Positions 53,543 to 62,750 are shown, numbered from the stretch's first letter. The stretch is DNA of 64,000 nucleotides from Bremerella alba (GCF_013618625.1 NZ_JABRWO010000004.1:62001-126000), one strand, 5' to 3'. Numbers and translations: made by a program. Notes: a model not told the origin generated them from the sequence alone.

Positions 53543-54544
53543 TCAAGCGGGAAACGATATACGCAGCGTCTCTCTTCTTTGTCGTTCGATGATCGGCGTT
53601 TCCGGCGAAAGTAATTGCTCGACCAACTGCTGAGCGTCATCTGCTAAGTGAATGATGCGTGATTCCCACATCGGATTGACTAACGTGTTTTGCTGGAGTA
53701 GTTCATCGCCAAAACTAGCCATGACCGAATTCGCGATATCACGATTCAAATCTGCATTGGCCGGTTCGCTCATCAATTGACTACCAAAAGCTTCCAGCGC
53801 GGTTTCGAGCAACATAGTCCAAGAAGCGTTCTTATTGGTCGTACCACGTTCGCCACGAATGTCGTTACCAAACTCGCGGACACGTTCCTGATCGTAACCA
53901 AAACTGTTCACGTCCGTATCGGCGGCAATGTATCCCAGCAGCATATCCGTCCAACGTTCGGTGCGCCGCCGGAGTCGATTCAAAGGAACCATCATGGTCG
54001 ATTCCAGTCCGCGTCCATGCAAAAGCAGGTTCAGTGCCCGGTTCCTGGCTTCCATGTGCCCTAAAAACACACTCCGCGCCACAGGCTCGGCGATACTTTC
54101 TCGCTGAATTCTGTCATGGGCAACGCATACCGAGATCCACACTCGCGTGAGAATGTCGCTGACCAAGATCTCTTCGATCACCGGACGTGCCGCATTCCAA
54201 AAACGCGGAAAATCCATCGCCGTGCCAGACTCCAGAAGCTGCGCATGCGTCTTAAGACGAATACCCCAGCGATCGAGACGACACTTAGAAGAAATCCAAT
54301 AGTGCTCCAATGCCGTTGGGCTGTAAGTCACGTTGCCTCGCAGGTACGCAGGAGCATGGACAGCGAGATAGGCGGCAAGTTGGACATGTTCGCGGGCGTG
54401 CATAGAGGAGACGTTCTCGGCGAGACTATGGATGGCTGTTTTCACAAGCTCGCCAATGTGCGAGCCTGATCCGATAAGTCGAACGAAACATGAATTTGCA
54501 AAGCGAGTGCCAGCCTTCGCTACCCCGCACACGAAGGCATCCAC
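53543..54544 (-). CDS. Unrecognised mostly helical protein
   Basis: A 333-residue frame with a GTG start at 54544; an internal ATG at 54403 is possible because the first 47 residues look less protein-like. It is helical and Arg/Glu/Leu-rich ('ARNRALNLLLHGRGLESTMM', 'RLRRRTERWTDMLLGY'), with no visible signal or membrane segment. No family is recognised. It lies 70 bp downstream of a pair of 18-bp palindromes (54615-54650), which could be its operator. Confidence 0.65.
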   Translation of the reverse strand: MDAFVCGVAKAGTRFANSCFVRLIGSGSHIGELVKTAIHSLAENVSSMHAREHVQLAAYLAVHAPAYLRGNVTYSPTALEHYWISSKCRLDRWGIRLKTHAQLLESGTAMDFPRFWNAARPVIEEILVSDILTRVWISVCVAHDRIQRESIAEPVARSVFLGHMEARNRALNLLLHGRGLESTMMVPLNRLRRRTERWTDMLLGYIAADTDVNSFGYDQERVREFGNDIRGERGTTNKNASWTMLLETALEAFGSQLMSEPANADLNRDIANSVMASFGDELLQQNTLVNPMWESRIIHLADDAQQLVEQLLSPETPIIERQRRETLRISFPA

Positions 54545-54614
54545 AAACCACTATACAGCAACAACTTACAACGCTTCAATTGTTTCTAATCGACCCTTGG
54601 CAGCTCGTAGAAGA

Positions 54615-54650
54615 TGTTGCGGCACGGCAACATGTTGCCGTGTCGCAACA
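54615..54650. promoter_or_regulatory. Two tandem TGTTGC-N6-GCAACA palindromes
   Basis: 54615-54632 reads TGTTGCGGCACGGCAACA and 54633-54650 reads TGTTGCCGTGTCGCAACA. Each is a dyad with 6-base arms, and together they make a 36-bp palindrome with one mismatch pair. It lies between the peroxidase gene end and the start of the minus-strand gene at 54544, so it may be an operator for the latter or a hairpin end for the former. No T-run is present. Confidence 0.5.
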
Positions 54651-54668
54651 TAATGGATGGCCACTTGT

Positions 54669-57001
54669 CTACCTGAAATCGGCCACGATACGATCGACGG
54701 CACGGCGGAAGTTGTCTTCTCTCCGCCGCGAGTCTTCCTCGCGTCGACGACGATCCTCATCGCGGCGTCCAGGCTCTTCACCACGTCGCGGTCCATCGTT
54801 TCGGTCGCGTCCCTGATCACGACGATCGAGTTCTTCAAGCAGTTCTCGACTCGTTGTCGGAGCTTCTTCGGTCAATGTATCGACACGGACATCGACACCA
54901 GCCTCTACTTCCACCGAGTCATTGGGATCATCAGAAAAGATCACGATACGTTCGATGCCGCTATAGGCAATCAATTGATCGTTCCACTGGATTGAATCTT
55001 CGCCGATTACAATCGAGTCGGTACCTGCCCCCATGGCCAAGACCAAGACATCTCCACTACCTTCTTGTCCTTGAACAACGAAACCTCCCTCCATCGTCGA
55101 CTCAAGCTGACTCAAGTCGAGGACGAATACGTCACGCTGCAGATCCTCGCCAAGGACTTGAACCTGGCCGACGTCGGTGCCAAGTTTGGTCTCGCTGGCA
55201 GTCTCTTTTCGATTGGTCTCTTGAATCGTGACTTCGTCCCCGGTGCCGGTGATCCAGGTCACTTCCGATGGGTTCTCTGCAGCATCATGAATCCACACCG
55301 AGGCATCAAAAAAGACGTTCTCCTGGAGCGTCGTGATGTCGGTGTTTCGAGCAATGATATCGCTAAGCGAAGTCTGCTCAATTGCCTCCAACTGGCGTCC
55401 CGTGAATACGTTCTGATACCAGAATCGGTCTCCGTCGCGCAAGCGTGTGAACTGGTCGACCAAGACGGTCTGGAAGAGTTCCCCCATGCTGGCGCCCGTC
55501 GCATGATCTTCTGCCAGCCCACCGACCCATAAGTCGATATCGTCGACGGAGTCATAGGTTGCCGCTAGGGCAGCAACCACTTCCGAGTCGGACGAAATTT
55601 CGTCGAATGAGCTAACCAGATCTAATCCGTATGCAACGCGGGTGGTGTTATAGTCTGCCAAACCGTGATCACGGCCTCGCTGAATATTGAGCGAAGCCAA
55701 ATCGAATCCGCCTGCCCCTGGAGAGCCGAACAGAAAGTTACGGACGTCGTCGACCAACATGTTATCGATTTCCTGGGCTTGCTGAGATGCGAGTCCCAGC
55801 AGTAGCGAATCGATTCCGTTGTCGACAATCTCTTGCGGATTGAAGAACATCTCTCGGAGTGAAAGCGATCCTTCGTCGGCTACGGTTCCATCGTCATTAA
55901 GTCGTAGTATCTCGCCAGACAACATGGTATGCCCAAACCGATAGGCTGCGGTGGCAAATTCATTGGCAATACTGGGGTCGATCGTCGGATCATAGCCTTC
56001 GTAAGCAGGAATCGTATTAGAACCAAGCAGCGCCGGCAGAAATTCATTGAAGGTGATCGCTTGAATCTCCGCGATGACAATCGCCCGGGCCTGTTGATAA
56101 ATTTCTTCATCCGTCAGACCAGGGTTTGCAGCTGCGATTTCGTCAGCCAAGCGATTATGCTCGCGCAGAAAGAGCGTGTGCATTGCAGTCAAACCGACTT
56201 GTTCGTTAGCTCGGACATCCCCGGCTACGAAGAAGATGGAGTCTTCCGCCCCCTCATAGACATCTCCTTCGGTTGGCAGCAAGTCTCCTTCGCTTGTCTT
56301 GAGCTGCCCTCCTTCAAACGTTCGCAGCGCAGCCGCTAAAGAATCGTCGGAACCGTAAATCATCGAACCGTCGATGAATGCCGTGATCGAGTTGATCTGT
56401 TCGCGAGGATTATCTACTGAGGTGCCGGTGGTTGGGTCATAATCGCTGCGGCTGAAAGCAATACTCGCCGTTCCGGTACCGGTCGGATCAAAATAAATAT
56501 CTCCGGTGGGCACGTCGATTGACAACGATTCTTCGGGCTCGACTTCACCGGTCAAGGTGAGATCATGATCCAGAAATTGCCCCCATTGCCAAACAAAGTC
56601 GGTCAGAAAACGATCGTTCGTCTCTGAAGTCGACTGGGCAACAATGTTGTTGCTTACCTCCCGGGCACTTGGGCGATCTTCTCCGGACGCCTCGGAAATT
56701 CCATCGGCGTAGTCAGCCTCAACTATACGTATGAACTCTGTCTCGGCACTTCCGAGCGTAGGATCGATTAGATTATTTCCAGTACCGTCGATCGTCCTTA
56801 CTTCGTCCTTACTTCGTCCTTACTTCGTCCTTACTTCGTCCTTACTTCGTCCTTACTTCGTCCTTACTTCGTCCTTACTTCGTCCAATGCCGAGTCGATA
56901 ACAACCGAAAGATCGCTCGCCAATAGTTGACGCTGCTCAAACTGCTCGCCGCTGATTCGCTTTTGTCGTGTAACTCGCTTTAGGTTTTTGAAGTTTCTCA
57001 T
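54669..57001 (-). pseudogene. Animal-type haem peroxidase, interrupted by an 11-bp tandem repeat
   Basis: Start ATG 56999-57001 gives 45 residues ('MRNFKNLKRV...', then the planctomycete 'EQFEQRQLLASD' leader), stopping at TAA 56864-56866 inside the repeat. After the repeat the frame 'IDGTGNNLIDP' is open to 54669. It contains 'WQWGQFLDHDLTLT' (distal His), 'RPSAREVSNN', 'MHTLFLREHNRLADEI', 'YRFGHTMLSGEI' (proximal His) and 'SLNIQRGRDHGLADYN'. With a single 11-bp unit instead of eight, the frames join exactly and give a 751-residue protein. The C-terminus is an Arg/Asp/Glu-rich coil. Peroxinectin-like peroxidases oxidise halides or phenols extracellularly. Confidence 0.85.
56793..56880. repeat. 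Tandem repeat, eight 11-bp units inside the peroxidase gene
   Basis: CGTCCTTACTT occurs eight times head to tail (88 bp), followed by a partial CGTCC. On the coding strand each unit is AAGTAAGGACG. Eleven is not a multiple of three, so the frame rotates; TAA lies in frame at the second unit whenever two or more units are present. Only a one-unit allele is open. Confidence 0.95.
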
Positions 57002-57243
57002 CGTGCGCTCTCTGTTCGTGATTGCCCCTGCTATCTTGCGTTGGGTTCCTGCAGAAAAGTGGCTGGCACTTGGTCGACAAAGCAAACACGGGCCCAAAAA
57101 CACCGTCTACATGCGCTGACGTACTGCTTAAGACGTAGGGCTGAGTTTCAGAGACGACAAGCAATTTGCGCACGAAGAATTTATCGGTCGAGAATCTGCC
57201 GAATTTCGTCAGGCAATGCAGCGTTTTGAAGCTTGCTAAGAAG

Positions 57244-57717
57244 CTAAGAATTGCGCCCAAATCCGATGAAGTCTGCCCGGATCAGTCGCCGGCCTTCTAC
57301 TTTCCAGTAGTAGCAGTAGAGATCCGGTGTAGGCTTATCGACACGAAACACCAGTTCTAACCGGTTGGGCGTCACCGATTGCAGAAGCGCCGTGTTTAGC
57401 AATTTGTGCTCGGAATTGACGTTGAAGCGATCCAACTGCTCGTGATGAGAGTCTTCGAGTAGGATCTGGACGCCAGGACTCAGGCCGCGATGCACTGGGG
57501 GTGTCTCAAAGATATAGACAAAATAGGTTTCGCCGTTGTCGCAATGCCAGCAGTGCTCGGAATGGAGCCGGTAACCGGGCTCGCAGAAAACGCTTGAATG
57601 ACGCCTGAGCCATTCTTTTCCGCCGTCGGCGATTTTACGTAGCGACGATTCGTAGATCACCCCAAATGCGATCAGAACAGCACAAACGAGTGCCGTTGAC
57701 TTGATACTATTGGCCAT
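57244..57717 (-). CDS. Membrane-anchored hypothetical protein
   Basis: A 157-residue protein with an N-terminal helix ('TALVCAVLIAFGVIYES', residues 8-24) and an extracytoplasmic domain containing a Cys/His cluster ('FCEPGYRLHSEHCWHCDNGE'), perhaps metal binding. The rest is beta-rich. No family is recognised. It lies 243 bp upstream of the peroxidase on the same strand; a functional link is only a guess. Confidence 0.65.
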   Translation of the reverse strand: MANSIKSTALVCAVLIAFGVIYESSLRKIADGGKEWLRRHSSVFCEPGYRLHSEHCWHCDNGETYFVYIFETPPVHRGLSPGVQILLEDSHHEQLDRFNVNSEHKLLNTALLQSVTPNRLELVFRVDKPTPDLYCYYWKVEGRRLIRADFIGFGRNS

Positions 57718-58049
57718 AGCGCCCCCTATCAGCCAAATCCCCTGTCCTAGGATCCCATGGTGTTTTGGTAACGTAATCTAATTCTGCGATTGCCACCATT
57801 TATTTATCAGAAACTATTTTTTTATGCCATCTTTCGCCAGTGGTCGCTGGAAACAGGCCAAAAGATAGCCAGGCAATTGCTTGGTTTCCGCTTTGCCAGC
57901 AATTGATTCGATCTTGAATCGATACCGCTTCCCCGTTATTACTCTCCCACCCTCGCCTGAGCTAAGGAGTGGGCATCAACAAGGACGATTGAGAGTGCCC
58001 GAAGGTTCTTAAGTTTCTGAACCTGACAGACTGTAGAAATCGGAAATCA
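57718..58049. other. Gene-free divergent promoter region
   Basis: 332 bp between the divergent genes at 57244 and 58050. AT-rich stretches near 57790-57830 could hold promoters but no clear -35/-10 pair was found. CCCACC near 57947 and GGAGTGGG near 57966 pair weakly around GAGCTAA. Confidence 0.4.
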
Positions 58050-58304
58050 ATGCTACGCGAAGACTTACAACCGCTGATTTTGCCGGAACTTGGATTAACC
58101 GATATCCTGGTTCGTACCAGTTTGTGGCTCGTGCCTCGCGGTTCGTTCGTACGCGAAGGAGATCGCGTGGTTGAAGTGCTTGCCGGAGAGGTGACCTTCG
58201 ATGTCGTTTCTCCTGCCTCAGGTGTTCTTTGTGAGCAACACACCGAAGAAGACGATATCGTCAGTGAAGGTCAAATATTGGGGCATATTCGCGTGGGTGC
58301 GTAA
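58050..58304 (+). CDS. Lipoyl/biotinyl-like domain protein lacking the modified lysine
   Basis: An 84-residue single-domain protein with the barrel-sandwich pattern of lipoyl and biotinyl domains. 'RGSFVREGDRVVEVLAGEV' matches the usual 'vkvGDxVxxGdxLxevetDK' stretch, and 'TFDVVSPASGVLCEQHTEEDD' matches 'atvevpSPaaGvvxei'. The lysine that carries the cofactor is replaced by Glu (GEV where DKA is usual). It may be a structural or binding module. Convergent with rpiB, 24 bp apart. Confidence 0.75.
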   Translation: MLREDLQPLILPELGLTDILVRTSLWLVPRGSFVREGDRVVEVLAGEVTFDVVSPASGVLCEQHTEEDDIVSEGQILGHIRVGA

Positions 58305-58320
58305 TCGCCCAAAGTCGTTG

Positions 58321-58338
58321 GCAGAAAACTAGTTCTGC
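58321..58338. terminator. Short hairpin at the lipoyl-like/rpiB convergence
   Basis: GCAGAA-AACTAG-TTCTGC gives a 6-bp stem overlapping the rpiB stop codon (58329-58331). No T-run on either side. A weak candidate shared end. Confidence 0.3.
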
Positions 58339-58769
58339 GAAAGCGTATCGATCTTCTCGATACGACGCTGGTGACGACCACCCTCGAATTCGGTTGCCAG
58401 CCAGGCGTCGACGATCTTCAGCACATCTCCTTCGGCGGTCATTCTTTCGCCGATGGAAATCATGTTCGCTTGGTTATGTTGACGACCAAGCTTTGCCGTT
58501 TCGACATTCCATGTCAGAGCGCAACGAATGCCGTGGATTCGATTTGCGGCGATTGCTTCTCCATTTCCGGAGCCACCCAGTACGATTCCACGCTCGCACT
58601 GCCCCGCCGAAACGGCTTTCGCCGCGGGAATGATAAAGTCGGGGTAGTCACATGACTCGGCCGAGTCCGTCCCAAAATCGACCACCTCGTGCCCGAGCGA
58701 TTGGAGATGCTCGATGATGATGGTCTTGTAGTGATACCCAGCGTGGTCCGAAGCGATGGCGATCTTCAT
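58329..58769 (-). CDS. rpiB: Ribose-5-phosphate isomerase B
   Basis: Interconverts ribose-5-phosphate and ribulose-5-phosphate in the pentose phosphate pathway. 146 residues, normal length. 'KIAIASDHAGYHYKT' begins the protein, with the catalytic-site Asp/His. 'DFGTDSAESCDYPDF' and 'GIVLGGSGNGEAIAANRIHGIR' follow, then 'TAKLGRQHNQANMISIGERM' carries the phosphate-binding Arg/His. ATG at 58767-58769. Confidence 0.93.
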   Translation of the reverse strand: MKIAIASDHAGYHYKTIIIEHLQSLGHEVVDFGTDSAESCDYPDFIIPAAKAVSAGQCERGIVLGGSGNGEAIAANRIHGIRCALTWNVETAKLGRQHNQANMISIGERMTAEGDVLKIVDAWLATEFEGGRHQRRIEKIDTLSQN

Positions 58770-58945
58770 GGAAACAGCAGACGCAGACTAATGATCTACG
58801 AGTTGTAGTGGAAAACTTAGGAGGTCCGCACAGGGAAGGTGGACCGACCAAAAAACCGAGCGGTTTATGATACTCAATCCTTGTGCGTTTGCCATGTCCC
58901 CGCTGACGGAGGAATTTATCGAGCCCCCTGTCAGTATCACGCCGC

Positions 58946-60313
58946 TTAGCGCATCGGCAAGACATCGATCGCTGGGAACCAGGGCGGATCGTAGTCAAAC
59001 AGCTGCACTGCCGCATTAGCGGCTATTTGGGTCGACGCGATCATTTGACCTTGCTGAAGCACCTGTTCGATCGGCAAGTCACCAAGCACCATCCGCACGA
59101 GTTGGGCATGGGTTAATTCCAGATAGCTGCGCCCTAGTTTTCCATCGCTGAGGGTTCCTTTTCGCTTGCCTAAGTGAATGCAGAACTTATCCCCATCGAT
59201 CAGCAGCCCCAAGTCCAGCGGAAGCTCAAGACCTCGCAACTTGGCACGCTGGTGAAGCGTGGCGGCCAACTCGGCCAATTGCTGAATGGGATTGGGCATT
59301 CGAACAAGAATCTCTTCCCCAGGCGGCGTACGATTCGCAGCCGGAATGTCTTTCAGCAGGTCATGCACCGGATCGGATGCCGGCGATTCGAGGTAAAACT
59401 CAAGATGGTCAGCTTCGTATAGGTCGCTGCAAATTCGATTGATCAAAGGATGCTCCACCTCTTTCTCGTTGGGCTGGGTAACCACCTCCAAGATTTTGTT
59501 GTCTTTTACGACGGCGTAGCCTGCAATTCGATCGATGGCATCATCCAACGCCAGCTTGTTTCCTCCGCGTATGGCCACATAAAGTGCATCAAAGGCCTTG
59601 CGACGTAGCAGCCAATCCCACATCGCAGACGAGCGAGGCGAACCGATTTGATTTGCTTTAAATGAATTTTCGTAGAGCGAGACCAACGCTTCCGCTTCGA
59701 CCTGACGCATCAATCGAATCCAGAGGCCCGATTCACTTCGAGATGGTAACAACGGTGGTTTCTCGATCGATGCACCGCGAACCGATGCTAAATAGGGCTC
59801 GGTGGCCGCCTTGCTACGGAAGTTGCTCGACATCGGCACCCAACCAAATCGAGCCAATCGCTGCGCCATCGCTGCGCTGGTTCGATGCGTCATGAACGCG
59901 CCGGGGTAGCGATCAAACGTTGCATCGAGGCATCCAAAGAAAGCAGCGACATTCTTCAGATCAACGTGCTCTGGCGCCAAAACGAATTCACTCGCACGAA
60001 GGTACGGCACCAAGGTACCTTGCAGCCACACCTGCTGCGGAACACAGCGAATATGGCCAATAATCTGATTGCCGAGTCGGAACGTGAGTCGTTCACGCGT
60101 ATCGTAATCGGGGCGTTCCTGCTGAGAATGAAACTCGTTTTCGTCGTAGGCGAAAAGGCAATGTTTCATCAATTGCAAGATGGCGAACTGTTCGCCTTCC
60201 TGACTGGTTGTAAGGCCAAACTGAGCCGCATCTCTGCGAGAGAGACTCGCATGAGAGGAAGATTCGGGCGGCTGAATCAGGGGCGAATAGGTCGATGAGA
60301 CGACGCGACGCAT
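58946..60313 (-). CDS. Eis-like GNAT N-acetyltransferase with C-terminal SCP2 domain
   Basis: A 455-residue protein with Eis-type order: GNAT fold about 40-190 ('LGNQIIGHIRCVPQQVWLQG', 'YPGAFMTHRTSAAMAQRLARFGW'), a second GNAT about 200-320 ('EALVSLYENSFKANQ', 'IAGYAVVKDNKILEVV'), and a sterol-carrier-like domain about 340-455 ending 'VLPMR'. Eis enzymes acetylate aminoglycosides and protein lysines. The acetyl-CoA loop is less canonical here, so the substrate is open. Last gene of a GT2 / BshC-like / GNAT run; starts 59 bp after the BshC-like stop. Confidence 0.7.
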   Translation of the reverse strand: MRRVVSSTYSPLIQPPESSSHASLSRRDAAQFGLTTSQEGEQFAILQLMKHCLFAYDENEFHSQQERPDYDTRERLTFRLGNQIIGHIRCVPQQVWLQGTLVPYLRASEFVLAPEHVDLKNVAAFFGCLDATFDRYPGAFMTHRTSAAMAQRLARFGWVPMSSNFRSKAATEPYLASVRGASIEKPPLLPSRSESGLWIRLMRQVEAEALVSLYENSFKANQIGSPRSSAMWDWLLRRKAFDALYVAIRGGNKLALDDAIDRIAGYAVVKDNKILEVVTQPNEKEVEHPLINRICSDLYEADHLEFYLESPASDPVHDLLKDIPAANRTPPGEEILVRMPNPIQQLAELAATLHQRAKLRGLELPLDLGLLIDGDKFCIHLGKRKGTLSDGKLGRSYLELTHAQLVRMVLGDLPIEQVLQQGQMIASTQIAANAAVQLFDYDPPWFPAIDVLPMR

Positions 60314-60372
60314 TCAATCCGACTCCGTTCAATAAAGACAAATCCCTTTGCGAAGTGAACTCTCTCTTTAGA

Positions 60373-61986
60373 TTAAATCTCTTTCTCAGCAAGGTCCAGT
60401 AGCAAATTTCGTAATCCCTCTTGGGGAAAGAGTAAAAACGAGTATTCTCGCGACGCCGACAACTGTTTCTGATGCAACATATGAACCGTCTTCGCGCGCT
60501 CAATTCGAAGGCGCGCAACAGGTTCCGCGATTTGATTTCGCAACTTGGAATTCACTTCTGCGAGTTGTCGATGCCACAAACGTTTTTCAGGAAAATTTGG
60601 AACATTGGCAAGCAAACTCGACTTTTGTTTCAACAGTGACTGCCACTGGGCGTTGTTTTCTATGTCACCCGCGATCGCGCGATCCGGATTGAACTCGGCA
60701 TCACGCAGACGACTTTCGATCTCTTGAAGATCGCTCTTGCTCACCCCAATCGAATCGATCGGCAACTGGGCCGTCGCGGTGGCCGTCACATACTCAGGCG
60801 GATCCAAACCGATCAGGTGACGGTTGATTTCATCGGTTACCTGATCGTATTTCGCGCCGCCAATGCCATGGATGAACAGATCGGACGCCACCAACCGCAA
60901 GATGGTAGTCGTCATCAAGGCCCGCGGACGAATGTAGACACCCTGGGAAGCGAGCTCCTCAAGGCGAGCCGGCAAGTCTTCGTCGTTGGACAGTTCGATT
61001 TGCCAGCCTGCTTGATCGGTGAGCATGAGTTGTCCGGCCGAACTCGAAACCCATAGCCCGCGCCGACTTGCGTTCTTTTTCGTCCATACCCAGAAGGGGA
61101 CTTCCACCCAAGCTTCGTCGACGCCCAAATCAGGCACTGGATGGGATGTGCTGCGAATTTTATGGACGTCGCGATAATCTTGCACACATTGGTTGTAAAT
61201 TCCTCTGTAGGAGGTCGCATTCACCAAAATGAAGCCCAGAATGCGGCAAAACCATTGGGTCTGACATAACCTACTCAGCGGAACATCCAGCACTTGAAGG
61301 CCAAGGGATTCTTCCAAGCAGTTTCGAGCCACTGAAAAGGCCAGGCCTAACGGTTTGCCGGCTTCTACCTCTTGAACGACTCGCGGCCAGAACTGTGAGA
61401 CCAAAGAATTGGCAACAAAGGGCTCAATCGTTGCTTCGGCACGTTTCGCAAACGAGCGTAGCGTTTCCATTGACTGCGGATACGTCATTTCCCAGGCAAC
61501 CCGTGGCCCCGGTTGGTCGTAGGCAATTCGCGTCGGACGAGGTTCGCCTGGCGTACCACTTAGCGCCGAGATAGATGGCGCTGGCGCGACGTCGTTATCG
61601 ATGATGACATTAATCGCAATGCCTTGAACCTGAGAAGCGATTCGGTCTGCCAGAAAGTTCTTGAACCAGACTCCCGGATGGTAGAGTGCCGGTTGATGCC
61701 CGGTCATGATCAGCGGACCGTCGTCCGTGGGATGCTCGGGAACATCGCGATAAGCCGACGTATGTTCGCGCGCGATACGCAAGATATCCAACCGCGCCTC
61801 TCGACGAAGCACATCTAGCTCAACGCCACCGTAGCCGAACGGGCGATCACCTGCCGAGGCCAACCTCGATCGATTTTCGGCGATAAGTCGCTGGGCATTG
61901 AGCGGACTTGGCTGGACAAGTACTTCGCCGTGACTGCGGGGCGCACGAACGGCTTGGTACCGGATTCCAGATTGCTCGGCAGTCAT
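60373..61986 (-). CDS. BshC-like protein (bacillithiol synthase superfamily)
   Basis: A 537-residue protein, matching the length of Bacillus BshC/YllA (539). Parallels: 'PLIMTGHQPALYHPGVWFKN' corresponds to BshC 'AVVGGQQAGLLTGPLYTIHK'. 'VYIRPRALMTTTILRL' with 'IHGIGGAKYDQ' corresponds to the RPLMQEFLIPTLAF / AGPGEINYW part. The C-terminal 'LFPQEGLRNLLLDLAEK' corresponds to 'LAPQERIWNIMYYLNR'. BshC adds cysteine to glucosaminyl-malate; here the N-terminal GQQ is GHQ and no BshA/B is near, so the substrate is open. It lies 23 bp after the GT2 gene, likely co-transcribed. Assignment is from memory of BshC. Confidence 0.55.
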   Translation of the reverse strand: MTAEQSGIRYQAVRAPRSHGEVLVQPSPLNAQRLIAENRSRLASAGDRPFGYGGVELDVLRREARLDILRIAREHTSAYRDVPEHPTDDGPLIMTGHQPALYHPGVWFKNFLADRIASQVQGIAINVIIDNDVAPAPSISALSGTPGEPRPTRIAYDQPGPRVAWEMTYPQSMETLRSFAKRAEATIEPFVANSLVSQFWPRVVQEVEAGKPLGLAFSVARNCLEESLGLQVLDVPLSRLCQTQWFCRILGFILVNATSYRGIYNQCVQDYRDVHKIRSTSHPVPDLGVDEAWVEVPFWVWTKKNASRRGLWVSSSAGQLMLTDQAGWQIELSNDEDLPARLEELASQGVYIRPRALMTTTILRLVASDLFIHGIGGAKYDQVTDEINRHLIGLDPPEYVTATATAQLPIDSIGVSKSDLQEIESRLRDAEFNPDRAIAGDIENNAQWQSLLKQKSSLLANVPNFPEKRLWHRQLAEVNSKLRNQIAEPVARLRIERAKTVHMLHQKQLSASREYSFLLFPQEGLRNLLLDLAEKEI

Positions 61987-62009
61987 AAGAGTTTCTTAGG
62001 CGAATAGGC

Positions 62010-62750
62010 TCAGCACGAAGCCATGGTCTGGGCACCGGTGCTGGTCATGCCGCTACGGGCAAGGCTGCGATCTAAGACGAAATGATAATAGTTCAGCCGT
62101 GTGCTACCGTCATCCAACGCACCGCCAAAAGATCGATTCTCGTCCAAATAGATCAGGGGCACCGGCAGTTCGACGATATTCAATCCGGCCTTAGCAGCTT
62201 CCACCCAAAGCTCGAGCGGCATCGCGTAGCCGGTCTCGGTCACATCCAACTTTTTAACGGCCTCTACTCGATAGGCCTTGAACCCACAGAACGAATCTGT
62301 GAGCTGAAAACCGAGCAAACGATTTAGCTCGGAAGTGACTCGGCGATTGATGAATAGCCGCTGGGCCGGCGGCTCGCTCTGTCCCTCGAATTGCTTGAGA
62401 TATCGGCTACCAGACACGATATCGACCGAGCGACATGCCTTGATGAACTTCGGAATCAACTGCGGCTCGTGCTGACCGTCACAGTCCATCGTAACGACGA
62501 TATCGAACTGGTGATCGTCCGCATATCGAAACGCGGTGAGCAGGGCGGCTCCGTAGCCGGAGTTCTTCTCATGCGTTACGACAATGATGTCATCGCGTTG
62601 CCGAAGAAGTTCCAACGTGTCATCCGTCGAACCATCGTTGACCACAAGCACGGGATGCCCATAGCCGACAACCTGATCCAAAACCGCATGGATGGTGCTC
62701 GCTTCATTGTAGACCGGCAGGGCGATGAGTGACTTATCGCGTTGTTTCAT
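62010..62750 (-). CDS. GT2 glycosyltransferase, polyprenyl-phosphate (DPM1) type
   Basis: A 246-residue GT-A enzyme. 'LIALPVYNEASTIHAVLDQV' begins the domain, 'VVNDGSTDDTLELLR' is near 38, and 'VVTMDCDGQHEPQLIPKFIKA' gives the DxD metal site near 87. 'SGSRYLKQFEGQSEP' and 'LLGFQLTDSFCGFKAYR' match dolichol/polyprenyl-phosphate sugar synthases. There are no C-terminal membrane helices. It likely makes a lipid-linked sugar, or acts on another acceptor. ATG at 62748-62750; the TTG at 62762 is an alternative. First gene of the BshC-like/GNAT run. Confidence 0.85.
   Translation of the reverse strand: MKQRDKSLIALPVYNEASTIHAVLDQVVGYGHPVLVVNDGSTDDTLELLRQRDDIIVVTHEKNSGYGAALLTAFRYADDHQFDIVVTMDCDGQHEPQLIPKFIKACRSVDIVSGSRYLKQFEGQSEPPAQRLFINRRVTSELNRLLGFQLTDSFCGFKAYRVEAVKKLDVTETGYAMPLELWVEAAKAGLNIVELPVPLIYLDENRSFGGALDDGSTRLNYYHFVLDRSLARSGMTSTGAQTMASC

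Noticed and set aside
56793-56880. CRISPR array
   Set aside because: Units are 11 bp with no spacers; it is a simple tandem repeat.
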